From Providencia alcalifaciens (GTDB lineage: Bacteria; Pseudomonadota; Gammaproteobacteria; Enterobacterales; Enterobacteriaceae): a stretch of 64,000 bases of DNA. The DNA lies in contig NZ_CP084296.1 in NCBI RefSeq assembly GCF_020271745.1, positions 1,612,001 to 1,676,000 on the forward strand, in the 5' to 3' direction. Position 1 is the first letter of the stretch. Every line of letters begins with the position of its first letter. This document shows, in pieces, positions 1 through 7,238 of the stretch. The position numbers and the translations under genes are program-made. Under the pieces are notes generated by a model that saw nothing but the letters and a program-made list of their open reading frames with translations, was not told where the DNA came from and searched no databases.

Positions 1-5
1 AAAAT

Positions 6-674
6 CTAAATGCTCTTTTCTGTAACCTTGGTTGAAGCACCATAATCATTAATCAATTCCCATTTGATTGTTCCATGAAGGATGGGATCATTGATGCTAA
101 AAGAGGATGAAGAAAAAGGGGCAACATAAGTGACATTTTTTAAATTTTTTCCATTAAAAGAAATTCTCTGGAAGTTGATATAATAAGGTGTTGGGTTTTT
201 TACTGTTAATGTTTTTTTTGTTTTAGACCAAATCATCTTTTTCTGTTCATTATTAAAATTGACATCTTTTAATGATGATGGTCGATAAATTAATTTCATT
301 TGAGATCTAAAGGCAATTTGTAATGAATTCTCTTTAAATTTCACATCGGGAATGTTTTTAATATTTAGCCAGAATAACGACTCTCGATTATCGGGTAATG
401 TATTCTCAGTTAAAAAAATACGCAGTGTATTTATGTTCTCTGCTGGGAGTTTAAATAGCGATGGCGTAATAGAAAAAAATGACTGGGGATTATTTTCACC
501 ATCATCAATCCATGATTGAATTAAATAAGCAATTTCATCAGGGTTTTCAATGATTATGCTCACATCTTTGACGCCTTCATTATAAATAACACGAGTTCCT
601 CCAATAATAACACCAGCATATGCAGTTGTTATTAGAGTAAAAAATAATAAAAAAAAAGAGAAATAGTTCTTCAT
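6..674 (-). CDS. Periplasmic fimbrial chaperone (PapD/FimC family)
   Basis: A 222-residue secreted protein with a hydrophobic N-terminal signal peptide ending near AYA. It has the two-domain immunoglobulin-like layout of pilus chaperones. Visible family hallmarks are the N-terminal strand giving IGGTRVIYNEG, the central LRIFLTEN and ESLFWLNIKNIP segments, and VKNPTPYYINF leading into the second domain. Such chaperones hold pilus subunits in the periplasm by donor-strand complementation before they reach the usher. It lies 54 bp downstream of a fimbrial subunit on the same strand with no terminator between, so the two are probably cotranscribed. An usher gene would be expected beyond the left edge. 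The family is clear, but which fimbria it serves is not. Confidence 0.9.
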   Translation of the reverse strand: MKNYFSFFLLFFTLITTAYAGVIIGGTRVIYNEGVKDVSIIIENPDEIAYLIQSWIDDGENNPQSFFSITPSLFKLPAENINTLRIFLTENTLPDNRESLFWLNIKNIPDVKFKENSLQIAFRSQMKLIYRPSSLKDVNFNNEQKKMIWSKTKKTLTVKNPTPYYINFQRISFNGKNLKNVTYVAPFSSSSFSINDPILHGTIKWELINDYGASTKVTEKSI

Positions 675-728
675 ATTTCCACCATCAGTATGGGATCAAT
701 TTTATTGATGTTAATTATTAAGGTTAAT

Positions 729-1250
729 TTAGTTATAAATAATTAAAAATGGTGCAGAAGCGTTGGCAGAACCTGGAGTGACTGGAATCGCTTTGGCAAT
801 ATAATTGGCAGTAAAATTAAGGTCATTTTCAAAATTCGATAATAAAGGGTATTCACTGGATGATGACAACAAGGTAATGACTGCATTTCTGTCATCGGTA
901 AGTTGAACACCCACACCTGTTGCATTAGACGTGGACTTTAATGCTATCACGGTATTGTCATTTGTATAAGGTGTTGCATCGAATGAGACCTTAGCGCTTG
1001 TGATAGCGATAGGGCAATTAATTAATTTTATTGAAAATGGAACAGATGTTGATTTACTTCCTACACTAGGAAAATTAGCTTTTGGAATTTGACCTAGATT
1101 GATTCGTATATTTTTTGACTCTGTTTTTACTTCACAGGCTTGGTCAATAATATCACCTATAAACTCAATATTGCCATCAGCAGTGAATCCGGGGTTGATA
1201 AATAAAAATCCTATACCAATAGTTAGATTTTTAAATGAAAGTGCTTTCAT
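729..1250 (-). CDS. Fimbrial subunit, type 1 (FimA-like) family
   Basis: A 173-residue secreted pilin. After a signal peptide of about 24 residues comes the type 1 pilin pattern: a G-x-I-x-F strand, IIDQAC with Cys39, the NLGQI motif, Cys79 to form the disulfide, and an aromatic C-terminus with penultimate Tyr (FLIIYN). The start is the ATG at 1250, because GGAG lies eight bases upstream. An earlier in-frame ATG at 1271 has no ribosome binding site. It precedes the chaperone in the same direction. Base composition is visibly more AT-rich than the neighbouring gln genes, as is usual for horizontally exchanged fimbrial clusters. It could be a major or minor subunit; the sequence alone does not decide. 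Confidence 0.88.
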   Translation of the reverse strand: MKALSFKNLTIGIGFLFINPGFTADGNIEFIGDIIDQACEVKTESKNIRINLGQIPKANFPSVGSKSTSVPFSIKLINCPIAITSAKVSFDATPYTNDNTVIALKSTSNATGVGVQLTDDRNAVITLLSSSSEYPLLSNFENDLNFTANYIAKAIPVTPGSANASAPFLIIYN

Positions 1251-1557
1251 TTGATTATCTCCAAAAAACAATTATTACATCATTATAATGCTCCTCCTGT
1301 TATTTTAGATGGTTTGATTAATGTTTGCTTTTATTTTTTTGTGATTTCCCGATAAAAATACATTTCCATCGATTTTATATATTCAATATAAGATTGATTT
1401 TATGATATTGATCTTTATTATTGGTTTTTTAGAGTTTTAATGATGTTTTTTGATGGTCTAGATTTGATTGATGATTATTAAATGCTTTCATTATTGGTTT
1501 TTGAATATAAAACCAATAATGAAATAAGAATGATAAATTGGGGGTGATATTAATTTA
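1251..1557. other. AT-rich intergenic region upstream of the fimbrial genes
   Basis: A 307-base gap with no plausible reading frame. It must hold the fimbrial promoter and the 3' end of the glnG transcript. Apart from the inverted repeat at 1486-1524 and its partial copy near 1414-1430, no specific site is recognised. Confidence 0.5.
1486..1524. repeat. Perfect inverted repeat between fimbrial genes and glnG
   Basis: Arms of 16 bases (1486-1501 and 1509-1524, centred on the core CATTATTGG) are perfect complements around a 7-base loop. A further direct near-copy of the left arm lies at about 1414-1430. No U-run follows on either strand, so a simple intrinsic terminator for glnG is not obvious. 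It could form an RNA hairpin after glnG or be a protein or recombinase site upstream of the fimbrial genes. Confidence 0.6.
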
Positions 1558-3006
1558 TTACTCTTCTATCCCGAGTTCTTTTAATTTTCGCGTTAGGGTA
1601 TTTCGACCCCAGCCTAATAAGCGAGCTGCCTCCTGCTTATGTCCGTGAGTATATTTGAGGGCACAATTGAGCATGGTTTTCTCTAATAATGGCATGGCAT
1701 CATTAAATAAATCTTGCTGACCTGCGTTCAGTGCGGAATTAGTCCATTTTTCTAATAGATCAAACCATGCTAGGTTAGGATCTTGAGGATGGATAGTGGA
1801 TGAATCAGGATCTTTCGCTAACTTGTTGGATTCTTGCTTATTAAACAGATCGCTCGGTAAATCTTGCGGAAGTATCTCTTGGCTAGCTGCCATCACAGTT
1901 AACCAACGGCAGACGTTCTCCAATTGGCGTACATTTCCCGACCAAGAATAGCGTTGAAGAATTTTAATGCTATCAGGATGCAGAACTTTGCTTTCTACCC
2001 CTAACTCCTTAGCGGTATTTTGCAAAAAGTAATGGGCGAGGCGAGGAATATCTTCAACGCGTTCGCGTAATGGCGGGAGCTGCACGCGAATAACATTCAA
2101 TCGATGGAATAAGTCTTCGCGGAATAATCCTTCTTTCACACGTTTTTCTAAATTTTGGTGCGTTGCGGCGATAATCCGTACATCGACCTTAACAGGGGTA
2201 TATCCACCAATTCGGTAAAATTGTCCTTCAGCCAGCACTCGTAATAAGCGCGTTTGTACATCCAGAGGCATGTCGCCGATTTCATCGAGGAATAGTGAAC
2301 CTCGGTTGGCTTGCTCAAAACGTCCTTGGCGAACTTGGGATGCGCCTGTAAAAGCCCCTTTTTCGTGACCAAATAGCTCGGATTCAATTAAATCTTTTGG
2401 AATAGCCGCCATATTTAAGGCGATAAAAGGTCCATTAGCGCGTGGGCTGTGTTGATGCAAAGCGTGGGCAACTAGCTCTTTACCTGTGCCTGATTCTCCG
2501 TTGATAAGCACACTGATCGAGGAGCGGGAAAGACGCCCAATGATTCGATACACTTCCTGCATGGCAGGAGCTTCACCGATCATCGTTGACGAAATCACCG
2601 CAGCTTGCGGTTTGTCGCTTACTGTACTGTTTTGTTCACGGCTATGGTTTAGCGCCCGCTCCACTAAGGCAACGGTTTCGTCGATATCAAAAGGCTTAGG
2701 GAGATAGTCAAAGGCGCCGGATTGATAAGCATTAACGGCAGCATCTAAATCCGAGTGCGCGGTCATGATAATAATCGGCAGTAATGGATGAGACTGTTTT
2801 AATTGGGTAAGTAAAGTAAGCCCATCCATGCCCGGCATACGAATATCACAGAGCAATACGTCAGGGATGTCATTGTTGAAGGCGGCAAGCACCGCATCGG
2901 CGCTGTCAAAACAGGTGCAATTAAGTTCGGCACTGTTGAGCGCTCGCTCCAGTACCCAGCGGATTGAACTGTCATCATCAACAACCCAGATTTTCCCCTT
3001 TTGCAT
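1558..3006 (-). CDS. glnG: Nitrogen regulation response regulator NtrC
   Basis: A 482-residue sigma-54 activator with the standard three parts. The receiver domain (about 1-120) carries acidic residues D11/D12 and the phosphoacceptor D54 in LLCDIRMPGMDG. The AAA+ domain (about 140-380) has Walker A GESGTGKE, the sigma-54-contacting GAFTGA loop and Walker B LFLDEIGDMP. A Fis-type helix-turn-helix at the C-terminus includes EAARLLGWGRNTLTRKLKE. Phosphorylated by NtrB when glutamine is low, it activates sigma-54 promoters such as glnA. It follows glnL by 9 bp, so it is the last gene of the glnA-glnL-glnG operon. The gene is intact and full length. Confidence 0.97.
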   Translation of the reverse strand: MQKGKIWVVDDDSSIRWVLERALNSAELNCTCFDSADAVLAAFNNDIPDVLLCDIRMPGMDGLTLLTQLKQSHPLLPIIIMTAHSDLDAAVNAYQSGAFDYLPKPFDIDETVALVERALNHSREQNSTVSDKPQAAVISSTMIGEAPAMQEVYRIIGRLSRSSISVLINGESGTGKELVAHALHQHSPRANGPFIALNMAAIPKDLIESELFGHEKGAFTGASQVRQGRFEQANRGSLFLDEIGDMPLDVQTRLLRVLAEGQFYRIGGYTPVKVDVRIIAATHQNLEKRVKEGLFREDLFHRLNVIRVQLPPLRERVEDIPRLAHYFLQNTAKELGVESKVLHPDSIKILQRYSWSGNVRQLENVCRWLTVMAASQEILPQDLPSDLFNKQESNKLAKDPDSSTIHPQDPNLAWFDLLEKWTNSALNAGQQDLFNDAMPLLEKTMLNCALKYTHGHKQEAARLLGWGRNTLTRKLKELGIEE

Positions 3007-3015
3007 GGCTATCTC

Positions 3016-4065
3016 CTATTTTTTGATGGGTAGATAAATAGAAAACTCGGTGTGACCCGGCCAACTGGTAAACTCAATTTTCCCCGCATGCTGATCCACT
3101 AAACTGCGTGCAATCGATAAGCCTAAGCCGGTGCCATCAGGGCGCCCGCTGACCATCGGGTAAAATAGCGTATCTTGGATAGCGAGTGGGATACCGGGGC
3201 CGTTATCTTCAATATCAATCCGTGCCGCAAGCCGGTAACGCTCCCCTTGCAGCATCACTTGAAATGCAGTGCGGGTACGTAAAGTGATAGTGCCACCGGT
3301 GTCGTCAAGGGCTTGCAAAGCATTGCGGGTGATATTGAGCAGCACTTGCTCCACTTGGTCTGGGTAGTATTCAAGATCGGGGAGGCTTGGATCGTAATCG
3401 CGAACAAGCGTGACATTGTTGGGTTTTTCTAAGCCGACTAAGCGCATCACATTCTCTACACTATGATGAATACTTTGCTCGGTTTTTGGTCCCGGATATT
3501 GTGGCCCTAATAACCTATCGACCAAGGCGCGTAGGCGATCGGCTTGCTCAATAATCACTTGGGTATATTCGTTTAGCTGCGGGTCGGGCAGCGCCTTAGA
3601 CAATAATTGCGCAGCGCCACGTAATCCCCCTAATGGGTTTTTGATTTCATGGGCAAGTCCACGGATCAATTCACGGGCCGCTAGCTGCTGGGCATTTTGC
3701 GCTAACTCTTGGCTAAGGCGTCGCTGGCTATCCAATTGGGACAGCTCGACAAGAATAAATTGGTCGGATAGGGGCTGAGCACTCAAAGACATCATGTGAG
3801 AGTGGTTATTGACGACCAGTGTCACTTCGTTTTCGGTAAAACTGTGACCTGTTTTGAGGCTATTGAGCATTTGCTCATCATTTAATGAACAATAATTAAA
3901 AAGTAAAGGGAGGGGAGTGCCATATAGCTTACGGGGGCTTTGTGCCAAAATTTGTAAAGCGGCATGGTTGGCATAATGAATGACTAAATCGTAATCCAGC
4001 ACTAATACGCTGTTGATTAAGGAATCGAGGAGATGTTCGGGGACAGGTAAATGCTCGGCTTTCAT
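3016..4065 (-). CDS. glnL: Nitrogen regulation sensor kinase/phosphatase NtrB
   Basis: A 349-residue cytoplasmic histidine kinase, the usual length. An N-terminal PAS domain ([20 protein letters not shown] region) precedes the dimerisation helix with the phosphorylated His in [11 protein letters not shown]. The ATPase domain follows, with N box [19 protein letters not shown] and GTGLGLSIA. With PII it adds or removes phosphate on NtrC according to nitrogen status. The start is taken as the ATG at 4065 because CAGGAG lies nine bases upstream; an in-frame GTG at 4083 would precede that ribosome site. It is separated from glnA by a hairpin terminator, and an NtrC-type site covers its start region. 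Confidence 0.96.
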   Translation of the reverse strand: MKAEHLPVPEHLLDSLINSVLVLDYDLVIHYANHAALQILAQSPRKLYGTPLPLLFNYCSLNDEQMLNSLKTGHSFTENEVTLVVNNHSHMMSLSAQPLSDQFILVELSQLDSQRRLSQELAQNAQQLAARELIRGLAHEIKNPLGGLRGAAQLLSKALPDPQLNEYTQVIIEQADRLRALVDRLLGPQYPGPKTEQSIHHSVENVMRLVGLEKPNNVTLVRDYDPSLPDLEYYPDQVEQVLLNITRNALQALDDTGGTITLRTRTAFQVMLQGERYRLAARIDIEDNGPGIPLAIQDTLFYPMVSGRPDGTGLGLSIARSLVDQHAGKIEFTSWPGHTEFSIYLPIKK

Positions 4066-4078
4066 GTAATATTGCTCC

Positions 4079-4095
4079 TGCACTATTTTGGTGCA
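4079..4095 (-). promoter_or_regulatory. NtrC-binding site at the glnL start
   Basis: The 17-base sequence TGCACTATTTTGGTGCA is a near-perfect match to the NtrC consensus TGCAC(C)-N-(T)GGTGCA and is almost palindromic. It touches the glnL ribosome binding site. Known E. coli glnLp is repressed by NtrC bound at its promoter, so this is the expected feedback site. Its overlap with the start region is seen directly. Confidence 0.8.
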
Positions 4096-4168
4096 TTATA
4101 CGTTATTTACTGATTAACCGATACGTCGAAGCCAATATTTGCTGTTTATCACTCGGTGCAGAGAAAAG

Positions 4169-4188
4169 GCCCCATCCAAAGATGGGGC
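4169..4188 (-). terminator. Terminator/attenuator between glnA and glnL
   Basis: Eight-base arms GCCCCATC and GATGGGGC with a CAAA loop lie 42 bp downstream of the glnA stop. On the minus strand the stem is followed by CCTTTTCTCT, a weak U-run. This suits partial termination that keeps glnA far more abundant than glnLG. Confidence 0.75.
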
Positions 4189-4229
4189 AAGTGCTTCACG
4201 GCAACAAAGACTATCAGTGGAACGGCGTG

Positions 4230-5639
4230 TTACGCACTGTAGTACATTTCAAATTCGAGTGGGTGTGGTGCCATACGAACGCGTTGGATATCAGCACGCA
4301 GTAATTCGATGTAAGCGTCGATAGCATCGTTAGTAAATACACCACCACGAGTTAAGAACTCACGGTTTTTATCCAGTTCAGCCAATGCTTCTTCTAAAGA
4401 ACCCGCAACTGTTGGGATCTCTTTGGCTTCTTCTGGCGGTAAGTCATACAGGTTTTTGTCCATCGCATCGCCCGGGTGGATCTTGTTGATGATGCCATCA
4501 AGACCTGCCATTAACTGAGCAGCAAACGCTAAGTATGGGTTAGCCGCTGGGTCTGGGAAGCGAACTTCGATACGACGTGCTTTTGTGCTTGCAACCACTG
4601 GGATACGGATAGAGGCAGAGCGGTTACGTGCAGAGTAAGCCAGCATTACTGGTGCTTCAAAACCTGGGACTAAACGCTTGTAGGAGTTAGTCGTTGGGTT
4701 AGTGAATGCGTTCAGTGCGCGAGCGTGTTTGATGATACCGCCGATGTAGTACAGCGCCATCTCAGATAACCCGCCGTATTTATCGCCTGCAAATAGGTTC
4801 ACACCACCTTTAGATAAAGACATGTGGCAGTGCATACCTGAACCGTTATCGCCAACTAATGGTTTTGGCATAAAGGTTGCTGTTTTGCCGTATGCGTGTG
4901 CAACGTTGTGGACAACGTATTTGTAAATTTGAGTCTCATCCGCTTTTTTGGTCATGGTGTTAAAGCGAGTTGCGATTTCGTTTTGACCTGCGGTTGCCAC
5001 TTCATGGTGGTGAGCTTCAACCACTAAGCCCATCTCTTCCATCGTGGTGCACATAGCCGAACGTAAATCTTGTGATGAGTCTACTGGTGGTACTGGGAAG
5101 TAACCGCCTTTCACTGCTGGGCGATGACCTTTGTTACCGCCTTCGTATTTAGTGCCTGTGTTCCATGCGGCTTCGATATCATCGATGTGATAGTAGCTGC
5201 TGTGCATGCTGTTGCCGAAGCGGATGTCATCGAACACGAAAAATTCTGGTTCAGGCCCAAATAATACTATATCCGCAATGCCGCTAGAGCGCAGGAAATC
5301 TTCAGCGCGTTTAGAGATAGAGCGAGGGTCGCGATCGTAACCTTGCATAGTGCCCGGTTCTAAAATGTCGCAACGAATAATTAAGGTATTATCGGCGTAG
5401 AATGGATCTAACATTGCGGTAGATGCATCAGGCATTAACACCATGTCAGATTCGTTGATGCCTTTCCAGCCACCGATGGATGACCCATCAAACATTTGAC
5501 CTTCTTCAAAAAAGTCTTCGTCAACTTGATGAGCAGGGATAGTGATGTGTTGCTCTTTACCTTTGGTATCAGTAAAACGCAGATCAATAAATCTTACATT
5601 GTGCTCTTCGATTAACGACAAAACATGTTTAGCGGACAT
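4230..5639 (-). CDS. glnA: Glutamine synthetase type I
   Basis: A 469-residue enzyme, the standard length for GSI-beta. It makes glutamine from glutamate, ammonia and ATP as a dodecamer. Visible marks are the beta-grasp start, [17 protein letters not shown], the metal-binding EPEFFVFDD and [14 protein letters not shown] stretches, [10 protein letters not shown], and [20 protein letters not shown]. The adenylylation Tyr lies in NLYDLPPEE near residue 398, so activity is likely controlled by GlnE. It is first in glnA-glnL-glnG. Upstream lie a sigma-54 promoter and two NtrC sites with enteric-type spacing. Confidence 0.98.
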   Translation of the reverse strand: MSAKHVLSLIEEHNVRFIDLRFTDTKGKEQHITIPAHQVDEDFFEEGQMFDGSSIGGWKGINESDMVLMPDASTAMLDPFYADNTLIIRCDILEPGTMQGYDRDPRSISKRAEDFLRSSGIADIVLFGPEPEFFVFDDIRFGNSMHSSYYHIDDIEAAWNTGTKYEGGNKGHRPAVKGGYFPVPPVDSSQDLRSAMCTTMEEMGLVVEAHHHEVATAGQNEIATRFNTMTKKADETQIYKYVVHNVAHAYGKTATFMPKPLVGDNGSGMHCHMSLSKGGVNLFAGDKYGGLSEMALYYIGGIIKHARALNAFTNPTTNSYKRLVPGFEAPVMLAYSARNRSASIRIPVVASTKARRIEVRFPDPAANPYLAFAAQLMAGLDGIINKIHPGDAMDKNLYDLPPEEAKEIPTVAGSLEEALAELDKNREFLTRGGVFTNDAIDAYIELLRADIQRVRMAPHPLEFEMYYSA

Positions 5640-5768
5640 TCTCGGCTCTCCTGGTCGGGTCTAATCAACTCACGCAGCGGTTAAGGTGTGCATGAGCTGG
5701 TTTATCTGGCTTCGCAAGATTAATGATTATTTCATTAACAATATTGCAAGCTCTCTAGGGTGATATAA

Positions 5769-5784
5769 GCAAAAAGCACGCCAA
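5769..5784 (-). promoter_or_regulatory. Sigma-54 promoter of glnA (glnAp2-type)
   Basis: On the minus strand the sequence reads TTGGCGTGCTTTTTGC. It has GG and GC exactly 10 bases apart, matching the -24/-12 sigma-54 pattern TTGGCAC-N5-TTGC with one deviation. It lies about 130 bp upstream of the glnA ATG, with two NtrC sites further upstream. Confidence 0.8.
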
Positions 5785-5856
5785 CTTTTAAAACCATCGT
5801 AAATGGGGATGATGACAAGAAGATGGCAATGATTAGGCTAAAAAACAGTCTATCAC

Positions 5857-5873
5857 TGCGCTGTATTGGTGCA
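5857..5873 (-). promoter_or_regulatory. NtrC-binding site 2 upstream of glnA
   Basis: TGCGCTGTATTGGTGCA is an imperfect NtrC palindrome. Its centre is about 108 bp upstream of the start inferred from the sigma-54 promoter and 31 bp from the stronger site, about three helical turns. This mirrors the enteric glnA enhancer. Confidence 0.78.
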
Positions 5874-5887
5874 AGAAAAAGATTTAT

Positions 5888-5904
5888 TGCACCAATGTGG
5901 TGCA
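5888..5904 (-). promoter_or_regulatory. NtrC-binding site 1 (strong) upstream of glnA
   Basis: TGCACCAATGTGGTGCA is a perfect 7-3-7 palindrome matching the NtrC consensus. It is centred about 139 bp upstream of the inferred glnAp2 start, the usual enhancer position. Confidence 0.85.
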
Positions 5905-5920
5905 ATAAATGGAGGGAGGA

Positions 5921-5961
5921 AATAAAAACGGCGCAGTACCATTGATTGGCGCCACACCGTT
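5921..5961 (-). terminator. Intrinsic terminator of the yqjI-like gene
   Basis: On the minus strand AACGG...CCGTT (5957-5961 with 5927-5931), with additional internal GGCGC/GCGC pairing, is followed by TTTTTATT. It lies 27 bp past the stop codon of the PadR-family gene. Confidence 0.6.
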
Positions 5962-5987
5962 GGTATTTTTAGAGAGATAAAAAAGGT

Positions 5988-6812
5988 TTATTCGTCATTA
6001 CTGTCAGTTAATAACGTATTCACTTCTTCAATTTGTTTGACGGCATCGTTGATGATCGCTGCAATTTGATGAGTTTGCTCTTCATTTAATTGCTTGAGCA
6101 CCATCTTATGGCGGAGCAGGGCTTTAAAACGGCTCAATGCCATTTCGATATCTTCTGATAAGTTGCTGCCTTGCTGTAGCTCACGGGCTTTGGCTAATTT
6201 ACGGCTGATAACGGCTTCAGTTTCTTTATTCTGCGCGAGGTGTTCAGCCCCTTCAGGAGTAATAGAGAAACTTTTGCGGTTACGCTCGACAATTTGGGAT
6301 TCCAAAAAGCCTTGTTCTTCTAATAGGGTTAAGGTTGGGTAGATGACCCCAGGGCTTGGTACATATAAGCCATTAGACGCTTCTTGGATGTCTTTAATGA
6401 TTTCATAGCCATAGCTTGGTTTTTTTGCCACTAAAGAGAGCACCATAATATGGAGATCTCCATGGTCAAATAGGCGACGTAAGCCTTTGCCGCGCCCGCG
6501 ACGCCCTTCGCCGTGACAGCCTTCACCGTGTCCACGACCGCGACGACCTTCGCCGTGACAGCCTTCACCGAGTTCACGACCGCGACGACCTTCGCCGTGA
6601 CAGCCTTCACCGTGTCCACGACCGCGACGACCTTCGCCGTGACAGCCTTCACCGTGTTCACGACCATGACGACCTTCGCCGTGGCAACATTCACTGTGGT
6701 CATGCCCATGACGATGTTCTTGGTGTTCGCCATTGTGGCAGCAGCCACCGTGTCCTCGTTGATGTTCATCATGATGTGAGGCATAAACATGACGGCATTG
6801 ATGTATTTTCAT
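5988..6812 (-). CDS. yqjI: PadR-family metal-responsive regulator, YqjI-like, with expanded His/Cys repeat
   Basis: A 274-residue protein in two parts. Residues 1-108 are extremely rich in His, Cys, Gly, Arg and Glu. Residues 39-108 are five tandem 14-residue units of the type HGEGCHGEGRRGRG. Residues from about 112 form a PadR winged helix (LFDHGDLHIMVLSLVAKK, YGYEIIKDI, SPGVIYPTLTLLEEQG) and a C-terminal helical dimerisation region. This matches E. coli YqjI, a nickel-sensing repressor with a His/Cys-rich N-terminus, but the repeat is longer and more regular. Metal sensing is inferred. AGAGG precedes the start. The gene sits between glnA and typA, which are direct neighbours in E. coli, and no yqjH-like reductase is adjacent. 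The promoter carries three operator-like boxes, suggesting autoregulation. Confidence 0.85.
   Translation of the reverse strand: MKIHQCRHVYASHHDEHQRGHGGCCHNGEHQEHRHGHDHSECCHGEGRHGREHGEGCHGEGRRGRGHGEGCHGEGRRGRELGEGCHGEGRRGRGHGEGCHGEGRRGRGKGLRRLFDHGDLHIMVLSLVAKKPSYGYEIIKDIQEASNGLYVPSPGVIYPTLTLLEEQGFLESQIVERNRKSFSITPEGAEHLAQNKETEAVISRKLAKARELQQGSNLSEDIEMALSRFKALLRHKMVLKQLNEEQTHQIAAIINDAVKQIEEVNTLLTDSNDE
6489..6698 (-). repeat. Five tandem 42-bp coding repeats
   Basis: Five in-frame copies of a 42-bp unit encode residues 39-108 of the YqjI-like regulator. The inner copies are almost identical at DNA level, so copy number is likely to vary between strains by slippage or recombination. Each unit adds one Cys and up to two His. 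Confidence 0.9.
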
Positions 6813-6830
6813 AGGAACCTCTGTTATATT

Positions 6831-6906
6831 TCGATATATCTAAATTGTGTTGAATAGGTTCACTTTATTCCGATATATCTAAACTGTCAAATTAGATATA
6901 TCTAAA
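6831..6906 (-). promoter_or_regulatory. Three repeated GATATATC boxes (probable YqjI operators)
   Basis: Three copies of TTTAGATATATC(G/T)(G/A)A occur with cores at 6833-6840, 6872-6879 and 6895-6902. The last is a perfect palindrome, TTAGATATATCTAA. They bracket the promoter of the PadR-family gene. Binding by its own product is inferred from position and symmetry. Confidence 0.7.
6862..6890 (-). promoter_or_regulatory. Sigma-70 promoter of the yqjI-like gene
   Basis: On the minus strand a consensus TTGACA (6885-6890) is followed after 17 bases by TAAAGT (6862-6867). The start would fall about 40 bases before the ATG. One operator-like box fills the spacer, one abuts the -35 and one lies downstream of the start. 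Confidence 0.75.
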
Positions 6907-7120
6907 TAATGAAAAATACATTTAAAAGAGTGATAGGCGAAGAAAGTTTATTTTTTATTCTTTTTTTCGGCTGCTAATATTTCCTTTTTAGCGTATTATC
7001 CTGCCACTTTGTGATTTCCTAGTGCTGATAATTGCTATTTTTTTGAGCATCTTTGCACGACGACGCAACTGAATGTTTTTTAGCTAAAAACTTTTTTAAT
7101 AGTGATGGCTTTCACATTTA

Positions 7121-7149
7121 TTCCACTTGTGTGAAAAAACGTGTAAAAT
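7121..7149 (+). promoter_or_regulatory. Possible sigma-70 promoter of typA
   Basis: TTCCAC (7121-7126) and TAAAAT (7144-7149) are 17 bases apart, about 90 bases before the typA start. The -35 is poor. The rest of the 426-base gap between the yqjI-like gene and typA shows no reading frame. Confidence 0.35.
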
Positions 7150-7238
7150 AACAGCAAATTAACGTAGAAAGTATGCTTTGGGCATTACAACAACTCATAA
7201 AGCATATTCCTTTCCTGTCAATTAAACGGTAAAAATCC

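Noticed and set aside
6431-6790. Overlapping open frames on both strands within the yqjI-like gene, one rich in Thr/Ala/Phe repeats
   Set aside because: They are alternative-frame readings of the 42-bp coding repeat; the His/Cys frame continues into a recognisable PadR domain.
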